Of a stretch of DNA of 64,000 bases, positions 34,469 to 45,497 are shown piece after piece (position 1 is the stretch's first letter; every line of letters begins with the position of its first letter). Both the position numbers and the translations under genes were made by a program. This stretch comes from Raffaelea ambrosiae. Lineage: Eukaryota > Ascomycota > Sordariomycetes > Ophiostomatales > Ophiostomataceae. The DNA lies in assembly GCA_002778195.1 (NCBI GenBank), contig PCDI01000003.1:3723243-3787242 (forward strand), read 5' to 3'. A model generated the notes under the pieces. That model was not told the DNA's origin, ran no database searches, and saw only the letters and a program-made list of their open reading frames with translations.

Positions 34469-36815
34469 GTTGGAACAATGGCTGGGGGGTGTTAGTGGAG
34501 CGGACTTGAAGAGACAGTCGTATCAAGGCGAAGAATAAGAGAGGTTGAATGGACAGGCACAGCCCAAGAAAGAGCAAGAAGACAATAGACAAAAGCAACA
34601 CACGAGGCAGAGAGAGGCAAAGAGGCAAGAGCAAAGGGGCAAGTGCTTGAGCTTGCCAAGCATGGAGAGAAAGGGGGAGGTTGGACTCGGGAAACAAGGC
34701 GATATATAATAGGGACAAGGGAGGCGGAAAGGAAAACAAGAAAACGCAGATCGAGAAAACACGGACCTGATGCTGCTTCGTGAACAACGGGAGCGGTGAA
34801 AGAACGACGCTGGTTCGAGTGCGAGACGGTAGCGACTGACACGAGCCTGTGAGGGACGGTGCTATGTGTGCAGAGGAAACGCGTCGATTCACAGATAGAT
34901 TTCGAGTAGGTGAGGGAACAGCCCAAGGTACCCGAGAGTGTCACCGAGAAGCACGGGGGCTCGTATGACAAGAGTGCTGTTTGGAGTCGATGTATATCGA
35001 AGACGGAGGGATGTAGGCGCGAGCTGCTGTGGCACTGCGTGTCTGTTTGATTTGCTTGTTTTTTTGTTGCTTTTCCCAGAAAGAACGGATGCGATCAACA
35101 CAACAACGAAGCGAATTGATTGAAAAAGGAGAGGCAAGCACTGAGAAACCTTGGCAGAAGCTCGGAGCACTGAAGAGAAAGGAACGGACACGTCGGACGT
35201 GAGAGACAGAGACGCAGAGAGAGAGAGAGAAGAGAGAGCGGTGGTGAGAGAAAGAGACGACTCAATGGCTCGGTCACGAAGAAAGGAACGGCATCCACAA
35301 GAGGGACGAGAGATATGAAGGTAAAAGAGAGAGGAAGTTGGATAATGGAAAAGTATCCAGAAAGCCAAAAAGAAAAGAAAGGAACGTGAGGTATCCGTAG
35401 ATCTGTGCCAAGACAGGGAAACCAACAAGAATATAACAGAAGGGGGGAGGGTGGGAAACAAAAGAAGGTAGGGGAAAGGGAAGGTGAGAAGGAAAGGAAA
35501 GAAAAAGAGAGACAAGCAGAGGGAGACTAAGGAGGGATCAACGAGTGTGAGATGAGATGCCACAGCAGATCGACCAGACCCTCGTCCTTGTGGGCGCGGA
35601 GAGACGGGGGGGGGTGTCGTCTGTTGTCCGGTGGTCCTCTCAGCCGTCGCACTGAAAGGGGGCTTCTCGTGGAGGGAGATAGGATAGGGGGGGGGATTGG
35701 CCAGCCATTCTCTGCAGTGGCCGACAATGGACCGCTCGCAGGTAGGCTCCCTGGTTAGGCGGGCACGCGCAGCGCCCAGGTAGATTAAGGGCCGGTATGC
35801 CGGTCGTGGAGAGGGTCTTGTCTGTCTTGCCTGTCATGGGGCGCCCTGGTGCCTGGGTGGCTAACACTGACTGGCGGCCGCCGGCTGGCTGCCTGTGTTT
35901 CTAGGGAGCTTCTTCTTTTTTTCCCTTTTTTGGTCAGGGGCATACCGCCTGAGAGGGGCCAGCCAAGGGACCCTAGCCTCTTGGTGTGGATCAATACATA
36001 GTAGGTAGTCGGACCGGGGGGGGGGGGCCAAAAAAAAAAAAAAAACACACACACGAAACACAAATAAAAAGCAAAAACAGATGCGAGAACAGACTCAGAG
36101 AATCAAAGAACCACCGCCACAACCACCACACAGCACCACGCTGCGGGCCACCACACAAAGAAGAGACGCCCGAGGGACATCCCCGGCTGGAGCCGCCAGT
36201 GCAAAACCAAGCCCCTGGATTAGGTGCGTAGCGGTGTGGCCAGCCAGCCAGCCAGCCCGACAACAGCCCAACACCAACAGCAGCGCCAGGATGACGGCCC
36301 CCTCTCCCAGGCACCGAGGCATGTCTGCGATCTTGTTGGTCCAGACGGAGAAAATTCTGGCCACGCTTATTTAGGGCGACAGAGGTGCGGCACCAGGGGG
36401 TGGTTCAGTCTGTTGGTACTGTGTGTGCGGTGCTAGCTCTTAGGCTTGTACTCGTACTATTATGGTATGGGCACACGCAGCCACACGCACGCAGACACAC
36501 GCGAGGAGGATCGACAGGCACTGCCCAGACGAGGCTAGCGTCTTGCTGACTTGCTGGCTTGCTGGCAGCTCCAACCAAATCAGCGAGCCCCGTTTTGTTT
36601 CGGCGACGGCCGTGGCGTTCCCCTTTTTTTGCCTGCGTCTTTGAGATCCTGTACGGGTGCTCGTAGATTCGTCATCATACATACATACTATGTAGTAGTA
36701 GTAATACTATGTACTCGTAGTAATACACCGTTCGCATGCCAGGATAACAGTCGTCTGACCACTATGTATAAGCTGTCTCCGGCCGTCTTTGTCCTCCTCA
36801 CTGTCTTGCTATCTC

Positions 36816-36850
36816 TTTGCCATCGCTTGCCATCGCTTGCCATCGCTTGC
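36816..36850. repeat. 10-bp tandem repeat (ccatcgcttg)x3-4
   Basis: Three perfect and one degenerate copy of a 10-bp unit occur in tandem in a non-coding, pyrimidine-rich context. Confidence 0.85.
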
Positions 36851-37118
36851 CATCGCCTGCCCTGTGTCCTGCAGTCCGTTTCTCCTCTCGCCATTGGCCT
36901 TGTCGGACTTCGTCCGAAAGACGCACGCCAAGACCTACAGCTAACGGCTTTTTGTTGTGATGCCCTTATTTTTGGGTCCCGGTGTTGGTTTTGACCCATC
37001 CTGCCACCCTGCATCCATCCTGCCGTCTTACCGCCCTGCCTTCCTGCCCTTTTTTTGTCTTGTAACGGAGGATCTTGCGGAATAATTCTTCCCACCCACC
37101 TTGTCGCATACACCGTAC

Positions 37119-37141
37119 TACATAGTATGTACTACTATGTA
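37119..37141. repeat. 9-bp inverted repeat TACATAGTA/TACTATGTA
   Basis: TACATAGTA (37119-37127) and its exact reverse complement TACTATGTA (37133-37141) are separated by TGTAC, giving a potential hairpin made of the same short words seen throughout the intergenic regions. Confidence 0.85.
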
Positions 37142-37424
37142 TATAGTTCATAATACTTGGTCTCCTTCTTTAGTACTATTATCGTACCCATCTCACAGCC
37201 GCGACAAAGACGGGAGATAAAGAATCCTGCAGACGCGGGACAAAAACAGTTCTTGCAGGATTGCCTTACATACTCGTACACGCCGCAGAAAAACCGGGTT
37301 TGTCCAGTCGGCCATCAGTGGGGTCGCAAGTTCCTTGGACAGGACGCAGGGACTGGGGAATGGGAGGAGGGAGAGAGATTGGAAGCGCAAAATGCAGTTT
37401 TCGTGCCGACTTGCCTGTCTGTGC

Positions 37425-37464
37425 AAAAAAAAAAAAAAAAGGGGGGGGGGGGGGGGGGGGGGGG
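37425..37464. repeat. homopurine junction A16-G24
   Basis: Sixteen A are followed directly by about 24 G. Such runs can form G-quadruplex or triplex DNA and are also prone to sequencing-length error, so the exact count should not be trusted. Confidence 0.85.
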
Positions 37465-40400
37465 CCGGCGGCGTGTTAGTTAGTGCCACGAAAAGATACT
37501 ATGTACATACTCGTACTAACTATGTAGTAAAGCAGCCTACGAGTACAAAGTCGTAGTCCTAGGCACAAAGGATGGCCCAGCCGCAAAAGCAACTGATCAC
37601 ACAACATGGCGTCGTCTTACAGAAGAAAATCAGGTCCGGGTTTCTTCTGTGAGATTCTGTGCGGTGATTTTTTGTTCTTTCTTTTTGCGTGTTCTAGATG
37701 TCCAGTCGGTTGATTTTTATTTGCGCCTACTCTGTACGAGTACAAGTAGCTCCACGCTATATGCAGAAAAACATGGGATTTTTCCTTTTTGGCCTCGTTA
37801 TTCTGATAGCAAAATAGAGGAAACACGTGTACGACTGCTCGTAGAGGTACCTAGTTAAATTAAGATGCACGTAAAAAAAAAAAAAAAAAAACAGGAGAGG
37901 CCAAGGCGGGAGAACCATGATGTACAAAGCAACCACCAGTACGAGTGCAATGCAGAGTGGACTACGAGCCGATCAGCAAGAATGTGAATGGTGACTTCCT
38001 GGTTTGACTTGTGCTGCCAATTTCGGTGTTCTTGCCAGTCGCTGGGGCCTCGCCCATCCCTGGTTGGACGCGTGGAACGCCGCCGTGGACGCGTTGGACG
38101 CTGTATGGAACACCTGAAAGAAAAACAAGCAAAAGCAAAAGCAATAAAACAAAACAAAATAAAAGAGCTGCACACAACTTGTGGGCTCTCGATCTCGACA
38201 CAATTACCGAGAGCACACGGCCCAGGATGGCGCCGCGGCAGACGAGAGACACGGCGATCGTCTAACTACGATAGTACACGTGATGAATCACAGGCACGTC
38301 ATCTTGGCAAGATGAGATCTGGAGGCTGGCAGCAATATGTAATACAAGTAGTAGTGAGTAATAGTATGTGCTACCTGGAAGCAGCTTTGCAGTGGCCTAC
38401 ACAAAGCGGCTCCAGCCTCGCTTTGGCCGCCCTGCATTCTGTCAAATTGACGCCAACAGCCCATCGCAGCGCATGAAACAAGTCTTATCAATATATCGTG
38501 GCCTTCAGTCGCAGGCCGCCGATGCAGAGATGACAAGATGCGGTGTGCGATATGAAGGCATTCGCTTGCTGGTTCGCGCCTGGTTACTCATAGGCTGGGA
38601 GACTGCCCTTTTGCGGGGGGGCGCGCACAACCAACGTTTCCATGCAGGATGGCCAGGTGTGACGATTGTCGAGCCCAGTCACGGCCATGATTCGCTGTAC
38701 CCTGCAAGTCATCCTCTGCTCTGGCACCTTGCTTGGACGGTGTACGAGTCCATGTACGGAGATGCAACGGCGTTGGCGCCTGGTCATGCTCTGCATGTTC
38801 CGGGGTCCTTCCATCACGGACCTGCTGAAGATACTTGTGCATCGTATCTTACCTATCGCCTCCATAATACTTGCAGGAACAGCGTAACGCCCGGGCTAGC
38901 CCATGGCTAGCCTGGCCTTGTGGTCCTGAATGCAACGGCCGGCCGCGTTTTGCGGCGAGGGATGGGGGGGAAACCAGGGACAGGCCACAACTGACCACGA
39001 AACAGGCCAACCGCTGACCCGTAGAGCACGATGGATTCTTCTGTTGGTCTGGCGCGTTTCCCCGGAGAGGAGGAGACACCCACACCCGCGAGGACCCTCA
39101 GGACGAAGACGGAAAAAATGCAGACTTTTACAAGAACCCCCCGCAAAAGGAGAGAGAGGAAAAAATGCGACAAGGACTAACTACTAGTAGTAACTAACTA
39201 CTATGTAACTACGGTGTACGAGTACACCGCAGAGCATAACCCTGCGCACTGAAGAAGCCAATCGCAAGCCTCCCTTTCAGGGTGCAACCCTGTGCCTGAA
39301 ACACGTTTCGCCATATCATCACCCCTGCTCTTAGCAAGACCAGCGCGTTGATTGGTGAGTCAAGGTATTGGAAGCCCTACTCGTAGAGCCAGGGACCAAA
39401 AAAAATGGGTTGAGAGGGGCGCAGACGAGAACAGACGAACAACAGACGAAAATACCTGCATACATACTATGTACATACTCGTAGCACTTGTAGTCAGAGG
39501 AAAATTGAACGCTGAACAACCCACAAAGGTTGCTAAATTTGGTCCATCTCTCTGTGTACGAGTACATTCGGGCACGGTGTACACGGTAGCATTGTTCATG
39601 CCTCGGAACGTCAGCCGATCCTCTTCGAGTTGTTTTTCACAGTGGTGTGCGAGTACATAGTCCTATCTTACTCCCTTCGCTTGGAGAGAGGCTCAGTGCA
39701 GATTGGGTGGCTGGGCAAGACGGCACGAGATGAAATGCTTTGTTATTTCTATTTTATTTTATTCAGTCTTATTTTTAAGTCATTGCGCAACATGGGACGG
39801 AACAAGCAAAAAAAGAAAGTTTTACACAGGTACCGTGCAATGCTAACAGAATATCAAATAACGAACAATACCCCGGCCAGGGTGTCCGTCCCTCGTAATA
39901 GGCCCCTACGAGTACGGTGTAATGCGGTGTGCTATGCACATACCCTCGTAGGTGTACATATCTTCAGACTCCCCATAGCCACGTATTCACGTGCGACTTT
40001 GGATGTGCAACTCCAGCATATTGCAGTATTTGCTTTTTTTTTTGTTGCTTGGTCCTTTCCTTCTTTTGGCTTGCCTCTCTCGTTGGTGCTTTTGACAAAA
40101 GGACCGGCGAGACCCTTGCGGAAAGAGAGGCGTCAAAGCATCTGGGGGCGGCACAAAGTGTCGCAGGTTTTGACAGACAGCGGTGTTGGGACAAGGGATG
40201 AAAATGCCACGTGACATACAAGACCACATGAACCAACTAGTTGCTACACTACAAGGTCATACAGGCAAGGAAAGTACTCTTGCTGAGTTGTCGCATCATA
40301 GCGTTTGCGTGCAGCAAGGAGTCGCTCTGCTCGTCAGATATCGTCCCCCCTTTCTTGGAAAGAGATCAGAGAAGTAAGGAGAGATGACGTATATAGTAGC

Positions 40401-40685
40401 ATGTGCTTTCTGAGGGGCTTGCCCGGTAGTTTTTTTGAAGGGGAGGGAGATGGGGTTGCATGCCGCCCCGGTAATTGATCACGTGATATGACACCGAGGG
40501 GCAACGGCTTAGTTAGAAGCCCGAAATGCGGACAGCTTTCATAACCCGTGATAGAACAGCAGACCGCAATTACTCAACGATATCTTAACGGGCAGCGTTG
40601 TAGCAACAGAGGATTCACTGGCTGTTTTTGAGCACCAAGAAACATACAGCATATTACCATTTGCTGTTTTCTCTCCCTCCCCGCC

Positions 40686-41313
40686 ATGGCCCAATCTACG
40701 GCCCACCGCCGCCTCCTCCAGGAGTACCGCACCCTGACCAACAACCCCCCAGAGGGCATCACCGCCGGTCCCGTTTCCGAAGATGATATGCTGCACTGGG
40801 AGGCGCTGATCCAGGGGCCCGAGGGCACACCGTTTGAGGGCGGCGTTTTCCCGGCCGAGCTGCGCTTCCCCAAGGACTACCCGCTGGCACCTCCCACAAT
40901 GCGGTTTGTTGGCTGCGAGGTCTGGCATCCTAACGGTAGGGAACCCTAGAAAGAAAATTCCATAGTGGGCAGGTGTGGTTCTTGCCATCCAGGAGTGGAC
41001 CTACAAGAACCAAGTGTTGGAAACGAGCTTATTTACCTTGCTAACTCGCTTATCCCCAGTCTATCCATCTGGTCTCGTCTGCATCTCTATCCTGCACCCG
41101 CCCGGCGACGACCCCAACCACTACGAGCAGGCCTCGGAGCGCTGGTCTCCGATCCAGAGTGTGGAGAAGATTCTGATCTCAGTTATGAGCATGCTGGCCG
41201 AGCCCAACGACGAGTCGCCTGCCAACGTCGAGGCTGCCAAGATGTGGCGCGACCGCCGGACCGAGTACGACAACAAGGTTCGGGACAACGTGCGACGGAT
41301 GCTGGGGCTGTAG
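40686..41313 (+). CDS. ubc7: ubiquitin-conjugating enzyme E2, Ubc7/UBE2G family
   Basis: Two exons, 40686-40935 and 41060-41313, encode 167 aa, matching the usual length near 165. The intron of 124 bp (GTAGGG...CCCCAG) joins G+TC to read WHPNVYPSG. The E2 core is complete: the HPN motif (residues 81-83), catalytic Cys91 in VCISILHPPGDDP, and the acidic insertion HPPGDDPNHYEQASERW that marks the Ubc7/Cdc34-type E2s. The C-terminus ends RRMLGL with no membrane anchor, as in Ubc7, which is recruited by Cue1. Family role: K48-linked ubiquitin chains in ER-associated degradation at the cytosolic face of the ER. It converges with the swa2-like gene, with about 680 bp between stops. Confidence 0.95.
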
Positions 41314-41989
41314 TTAGGAAAAGGGCGGCAGGGTATGGGTTTCTTAGTTGTCCCAACGAGAGATTCAACTGTTGAGAACAAAGCATTTGGCGATACGAGT
41401 TGGTTGCGCTTGACGATACGTAATGGAAGGCATGGTTGACGAGCACGGATCGAACCAGAACCTGTTTTGTTTTCTTTGTTTGTAGACCGGGTCATGCATA
41501 GCGAGTAGGTTTCTATTGTCTTATCTTGTTTTGTTTTGTTTTTGATTTTATTTCTTAGTTATGCCTCATTACTTCTTCCGTCTCATTTGTACAGTTGTAA
41601 GTCATATAAAAAAATGAAGGCATTGCTCTTCTTTATCTTTAATTTTCTTTTAAGCTCCACGGTTTTTTTTTAGTCAATTATTTTCCATTGCAAATTGTAT
41701 ATGCGAGGAAATCTGATTTACATTCTAAACTGTATTCCATAAAATTGAAAGCAAAAACACTGAGAACATCTTCCTGGTTGTCTCACAGGGTTCGCTTTGT
41801 TTTCGACTTTCCTTTTTAATTGCAAATTGAAATCCATAGTAATCAGAAGGGAAAAAAAATACCATCGCTCTCTATATTTTGACTGCTGTGTGAATTCTGT
41901 CTGTCGACTCGTTTGCATATGACATCAACTTTATTAAACTCTGCACGAATATACTCCCCTGAAAATGCTCGTCATCCCACCACTAAATT
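41314..41989. other. AT-rich convergent intergenic region
   Basis: This stretch separates the converging ubc7 (+) and swa2-like (-) genes and is markedly more AT-rich than the flanks (for example 41520-41720). It most likely holds both 3' untranslated regions and polyadenylation signals. No gene is seen; a T-arm-like GGTTCGATCC on the minus strand does not belong to a tRNA fold. Confidence 0.6.
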
Positions 41990-44960
41990 CTACATCTTGT
42001 TGTCAGCCTTGAACTTGTCCCAGCCCTCGTTCAGCGTGGCAAACACCGTCCCAGCAATCATGCGAATCTCCGTTGAAGCGTCTTGGGGAAGCTGCAGGAA
42101 GTTAGTGTTTTGATCATGAAGAATTTCATATGCCTGCGGGGACACTCACCTTGTCTGGATGCGTCTTGGCAATCGCCTTCATATAGATTATCTTGACCTT
42201 GTTAGGCATCACCAACTCGTGCAGCCCGACCTTCTTCCACCCGCTGCCTTCCCACATCACCGTGTCCAGACTGCCCAGAAGCGCGCGCAGGTTGTCTTTC
42301 TTGCCGTCCCGCCAGGTTGCAATCCTGGCGTCTACCTTGTCGATCAGCGCCAGCTTCTCTGCATCCTCCTTCTCGGCTGCCTGGTTGGCCGCCCGCAGAC
42401 GCTTGACAGCTTCTGAATTACTGCCGTCTGATATTGTTACTGGCCGGGAAGGTATGGCAGCCGGCCTAGCAGCGGCAGCTGGTCGGGCTGGTGCCGGCTT
42501 CGGCTTCGGCGCAAGTGCCTTCTGACACCGCTGCCGACCGGCAATCGCCGTTGCTCCACCTATCCCGGACTCGACACACTGTTGCCACACCGGCATCGCA
42601 TCGCTCCACTTCTCCATCTGCTCCAGAGCCTCGGCTTTGCGCGTCAGAGCCTTGCCATACAGGTCCTTCATGTCACGCGTCTCATTTGTGCCGTCTTGCA
42701 GTGATACCGTCTCGCCTTCACCCTTGCCGGACCCGATAATCGCCAGCGCCGAGTTCGCATCGGCTACTGCCTGCCGTGGCTCGCCCGTCTTGAGCGCTGT
42801 CAAGGCCCGGTTGCAGAACAACACCGCCAGCAGCGGATGCGACGGGGGGATGCCAGTGAGCGATGCAGAATACGACGCATGCGCTGCCGCGTAGTCACCG
42901 CGTTTGAAGTGCGCCATACCATCGGCCCGGTGCTTGGCCGACGCCTTCAGCACAAACGAATTGACCTGTGGTACTTGTCGTGGAGGCCGGGCGACTGGCC
43001 GGGGACTCGGCGTGGCCCTTGGAGTTGGCCTGGCACTGCCGCTGTTTGCGCTGCTCCTTGGTGGTTGGGCTGGCCGCTGCGGCAAAGCCGCTGAGTTCAA
43101 CAGCAAATCGCCCCCCATAACCTGTGGCTCGGGAGCCGGTTTGCTCGCTGGTGCAGGAGATGCCGGAACTGGTGTTCTCCTCCGCCGTGCTGGGCTGACG
43201 TACACCTGCGCGCTCTCCTCCTCGATAGCCTGCTTGGTGAGTCTAGACTTGGGATCGACGCCTCCCTGCTGCCACCTAGGAACAGGGCTGTTCCGCGCAG
43301 AATCCAGCCTGCTAGCGGGCGACTGGGTTCGAGACGAATCTTGGCTGTCGGTTCTGAATCTCGGCTCGGAAGGCGATGGGCGGGCCGGTCTCCGGTCGGG
43401 TCGACCTCCGGCTTCCAGCATGAGAGCCTCGTCTGTCGCAGCAGCAGCTGCCGCAGCGGCAGCTCGCCGCCGATTGTCCACATCGGCAGGACGTCCCTCA
43501 TGCTCCTGTCTTGCCGACTGCATCCATTTTGGCTGGCTGGGATCTCCTTCCTGCTGAAACTCTTGCACTGCCTTCTGCACCTTCTTCTGCCCGGTTTTCC
43601 AGAGGGAGTTGGCTGTCTTGAGAAACGTGGTTCCCACGGCGGCAGCGGTTTTGGCAAAGTCTCCCTCGCCGTATGCCGCCGGCGAGCCTCCTCTGCCCGG
43701 CGTCTCTCCGTCTCGCATCCAGGCGGGGCCATTAATCACGCCGTGACCGGAAGACCTCCCCCCCTGCTGTGGTCTCGATGCGCCGCTACTTCCTCCACCA
43801 CCCTGTTTCCCCTTTGCTTTCTCCTTGGCCTGCCGGTGCGCATCATCCAGCAGCCAGTTGACCGCGGCCTGAACATTCAACCCTCCCCCACTTTCTGTCA
43901 GTCCTCTCCTTGCGTTCTCGGGCGTAAAACCGTATTCAACCAGTTGGGCCACCGCCTTGTCAAAAGGATCGTTTTCAGTTGGCGCCGCAGCGTCACCAGC
44001 TGCCTCATCTGAATCCGAATCGGGTGTCTCGATCGGCTTCCCTGGCTCCGGCCCAGGCCGCCGCGATTGCTGCCTTGATTGCTTCTTCTCAGCTTCCGCC
44101 TTGCGCTTGAATTCCTCCACCGGCCTGCTCAGCGCACCCAAGAGATTGTCTTCGTCCTCGTCGCCTCCTAATGCTGTGGCCGTTGCAGGCGCATATGTGG
44201 CAGAATTCTTTTGTTGTAGCTGATTCAGCCCAAATGGGTCATCGTCGTCATTGTTGATATTGACCTCGTTGCTGCTGCTGCTGTCTGTCGGTTTCTTCCA
44301 AGAGCTTGGGTTGCTCAGGTCAAGGCCAGGGGACAGCACATGTGCAGGCGTTGACTTTCCCGATCCGCTCGACACTGGCGGCGGGTAGTAGCTGGCATTG
44401 TCGACTTTTGTATCGGCGCTGAAGGCGGCAAAGAGATCGTCATCGCCGCCTGATTTCTTGCCATTCTGCGACAATGGCGTGGTCGTCGTGGGGGGAGGCA
44501 CGATGGCGGGCGATGCCGTTCTTGATGGGCCAGCTGAGCCGCGTGCGAGGACATCAAAGAACTGACCGTCTTTTCCGTAATTGGCTTGGTTCTGCTTCCG
44601 CTTCTCTTCCTCCTTCTTGCGCTTCTCTGCCTCCAACAGCTCTTGCCGCTCGCGCAGGCTCAGGTTCGCTGTGCTCTTCGCCGTTCCAAAGTTGATCAGG
44701 CCGCTGAAACTGTCATCGGCCGCCTTTGACGCGGCTATTGGTTTAGATGCAGCACCCGTGGCAGCGGTGTTTGCTCCGGACCCTTGCGTTAAGAGAGGGG
44801 TGTTCCGGCCTGATCCAAGGGGTGACGGCGTGGGCCGAATCGTCGGGTAGGACGTGAACGCGTTCGAAGAGAATGCGCCCGAAGAGGCTGCTATCGTTGG
44901 TTTCTTATTGTTGCTTGTAGAATTGCTGGACGACCAGTCCAGGCCCGAGAGGTCGTCCAT
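41990..44960 (-). CDS. swa2: auxilin-like clathrin-uncoating J-domain protein (Swa2 family; UBA + TPR + J)
   Basis: Two exons, 44960-42150 and 42091-41990, encode 970 aa. The 58-bp intron (GTGAGT...CTGCAG) splits the J domain immediately after HPDK, then resumes LPQDASTEIRMIAGTVF. Order of parts: a disordered N-terminal half with DPF motifs (DDPFGLNQL, NDPFDKAV) that could bind clathrin adaptors; a charged helix near 103-125; a UBA domain at about 330-375 (AVAQLVEYGFTPENARRGL ... AAVNWLLDD); a TPR block at about 668-785 (ADGMAHFKRGDYAAAHASYS, AVLFCNRALTALKTGE); and a C-terminal J domain from about 885, with catalytic His934-Pro935-Asp936. Family role: recruits Hsp70 to strip clathrin from vesicles, in the cytosol. 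The gene diverges from the mitochondrial-protein gene, with 537 bp between starts. Confidence 0.93.
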
Positions 44961-45497
44961 TGTGAAGGCTACTCGGTGTCATGTATGTTGAGCAGGGGGA
45001 TGTTTACGAGTTCAGCTGTGTTGCTCAGGTCGCTATTGAAGGTCATCGAAGTCGCCCATCACCGCTGTGGCTTGAGTGGAGCTCCAGCCACGATAGCAGT
45101 TTGCTGTACAGTTCACGTGACTACCAAAAAAAAGGCCAAACAACAGTAAGCTCCAAGACGGAGCAGAATGAGGTGGCAATCAGCTGAACAGTTTTGTGAC
45201 AGCTTACATGAGAAAAAGAAAAAGATACTCATACTCTCTATCAGCTGGGTGGTAACACAGCGAAAATTGGTCTGTTGAGGGGTGTGCTGAACATTGAGTG
45301 ATCAGTCGTGCGCAGTGTGGCCCACTCAAGCAGTAACTACAAAGTAACTAACTACAGCTGAACAAACCCTCCAGCGGGTTTTAGCGGCGGTCAGCGCCTG
45401 AGAGCTTGTGCTCGCAACAGCCTAAGTCTAGATCCCGGCCAAGAATGGCTCTCCCGTTCCAATTTCGTCTTCTCTTCACAACCCTAGACAAGCAACA
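44961..45497. promoter_or_regulatory. divergent promoter region swa2 / mmc1-like
   Basis: The 537 bp between two oppositely oriented start codons must contain both promoters and 5' leaders. I see no classical TATA box at a fixed distance. No additional gene is visible. Confidence 0.5.

Larger units (their letters stand above)
34469..40685. other. 6.2-kb non-coding region between DUF1996 gene and ubc7
   Basis: No gene supported. The DUF1996 promoter/leader lies next to 34469. Features: purine-rich tract (35130-35540), G12-CC-A16 (36016-36045), ccatcgcttg repeats (36816-36850), a 9-bp-arm hairpin (37119-37141), an A16G24 homopurine junction (37425-37464), an A-run (37873-37890) and a dense cluster of TACGAGTA/TACTATGTA words (36448-39910). 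A 180-codon plus-strand frame at 38368-38910 has no recognisable motif. Confidence 0.55.

Noticed and set aside
38368..38910. Plus-strand frame of 180 codons
   Set aside because: No domain, ordinary non-coding codon pattern, and overlapping frames of similar length on the other strand.
41440..41475. T-arm-like sequence GGTTCGATCC on the minus strand
   Set aside because: The flanking bases do not pair as a T stem and no acceptor or anticodon arm can be built; it lies in a 3' flank.
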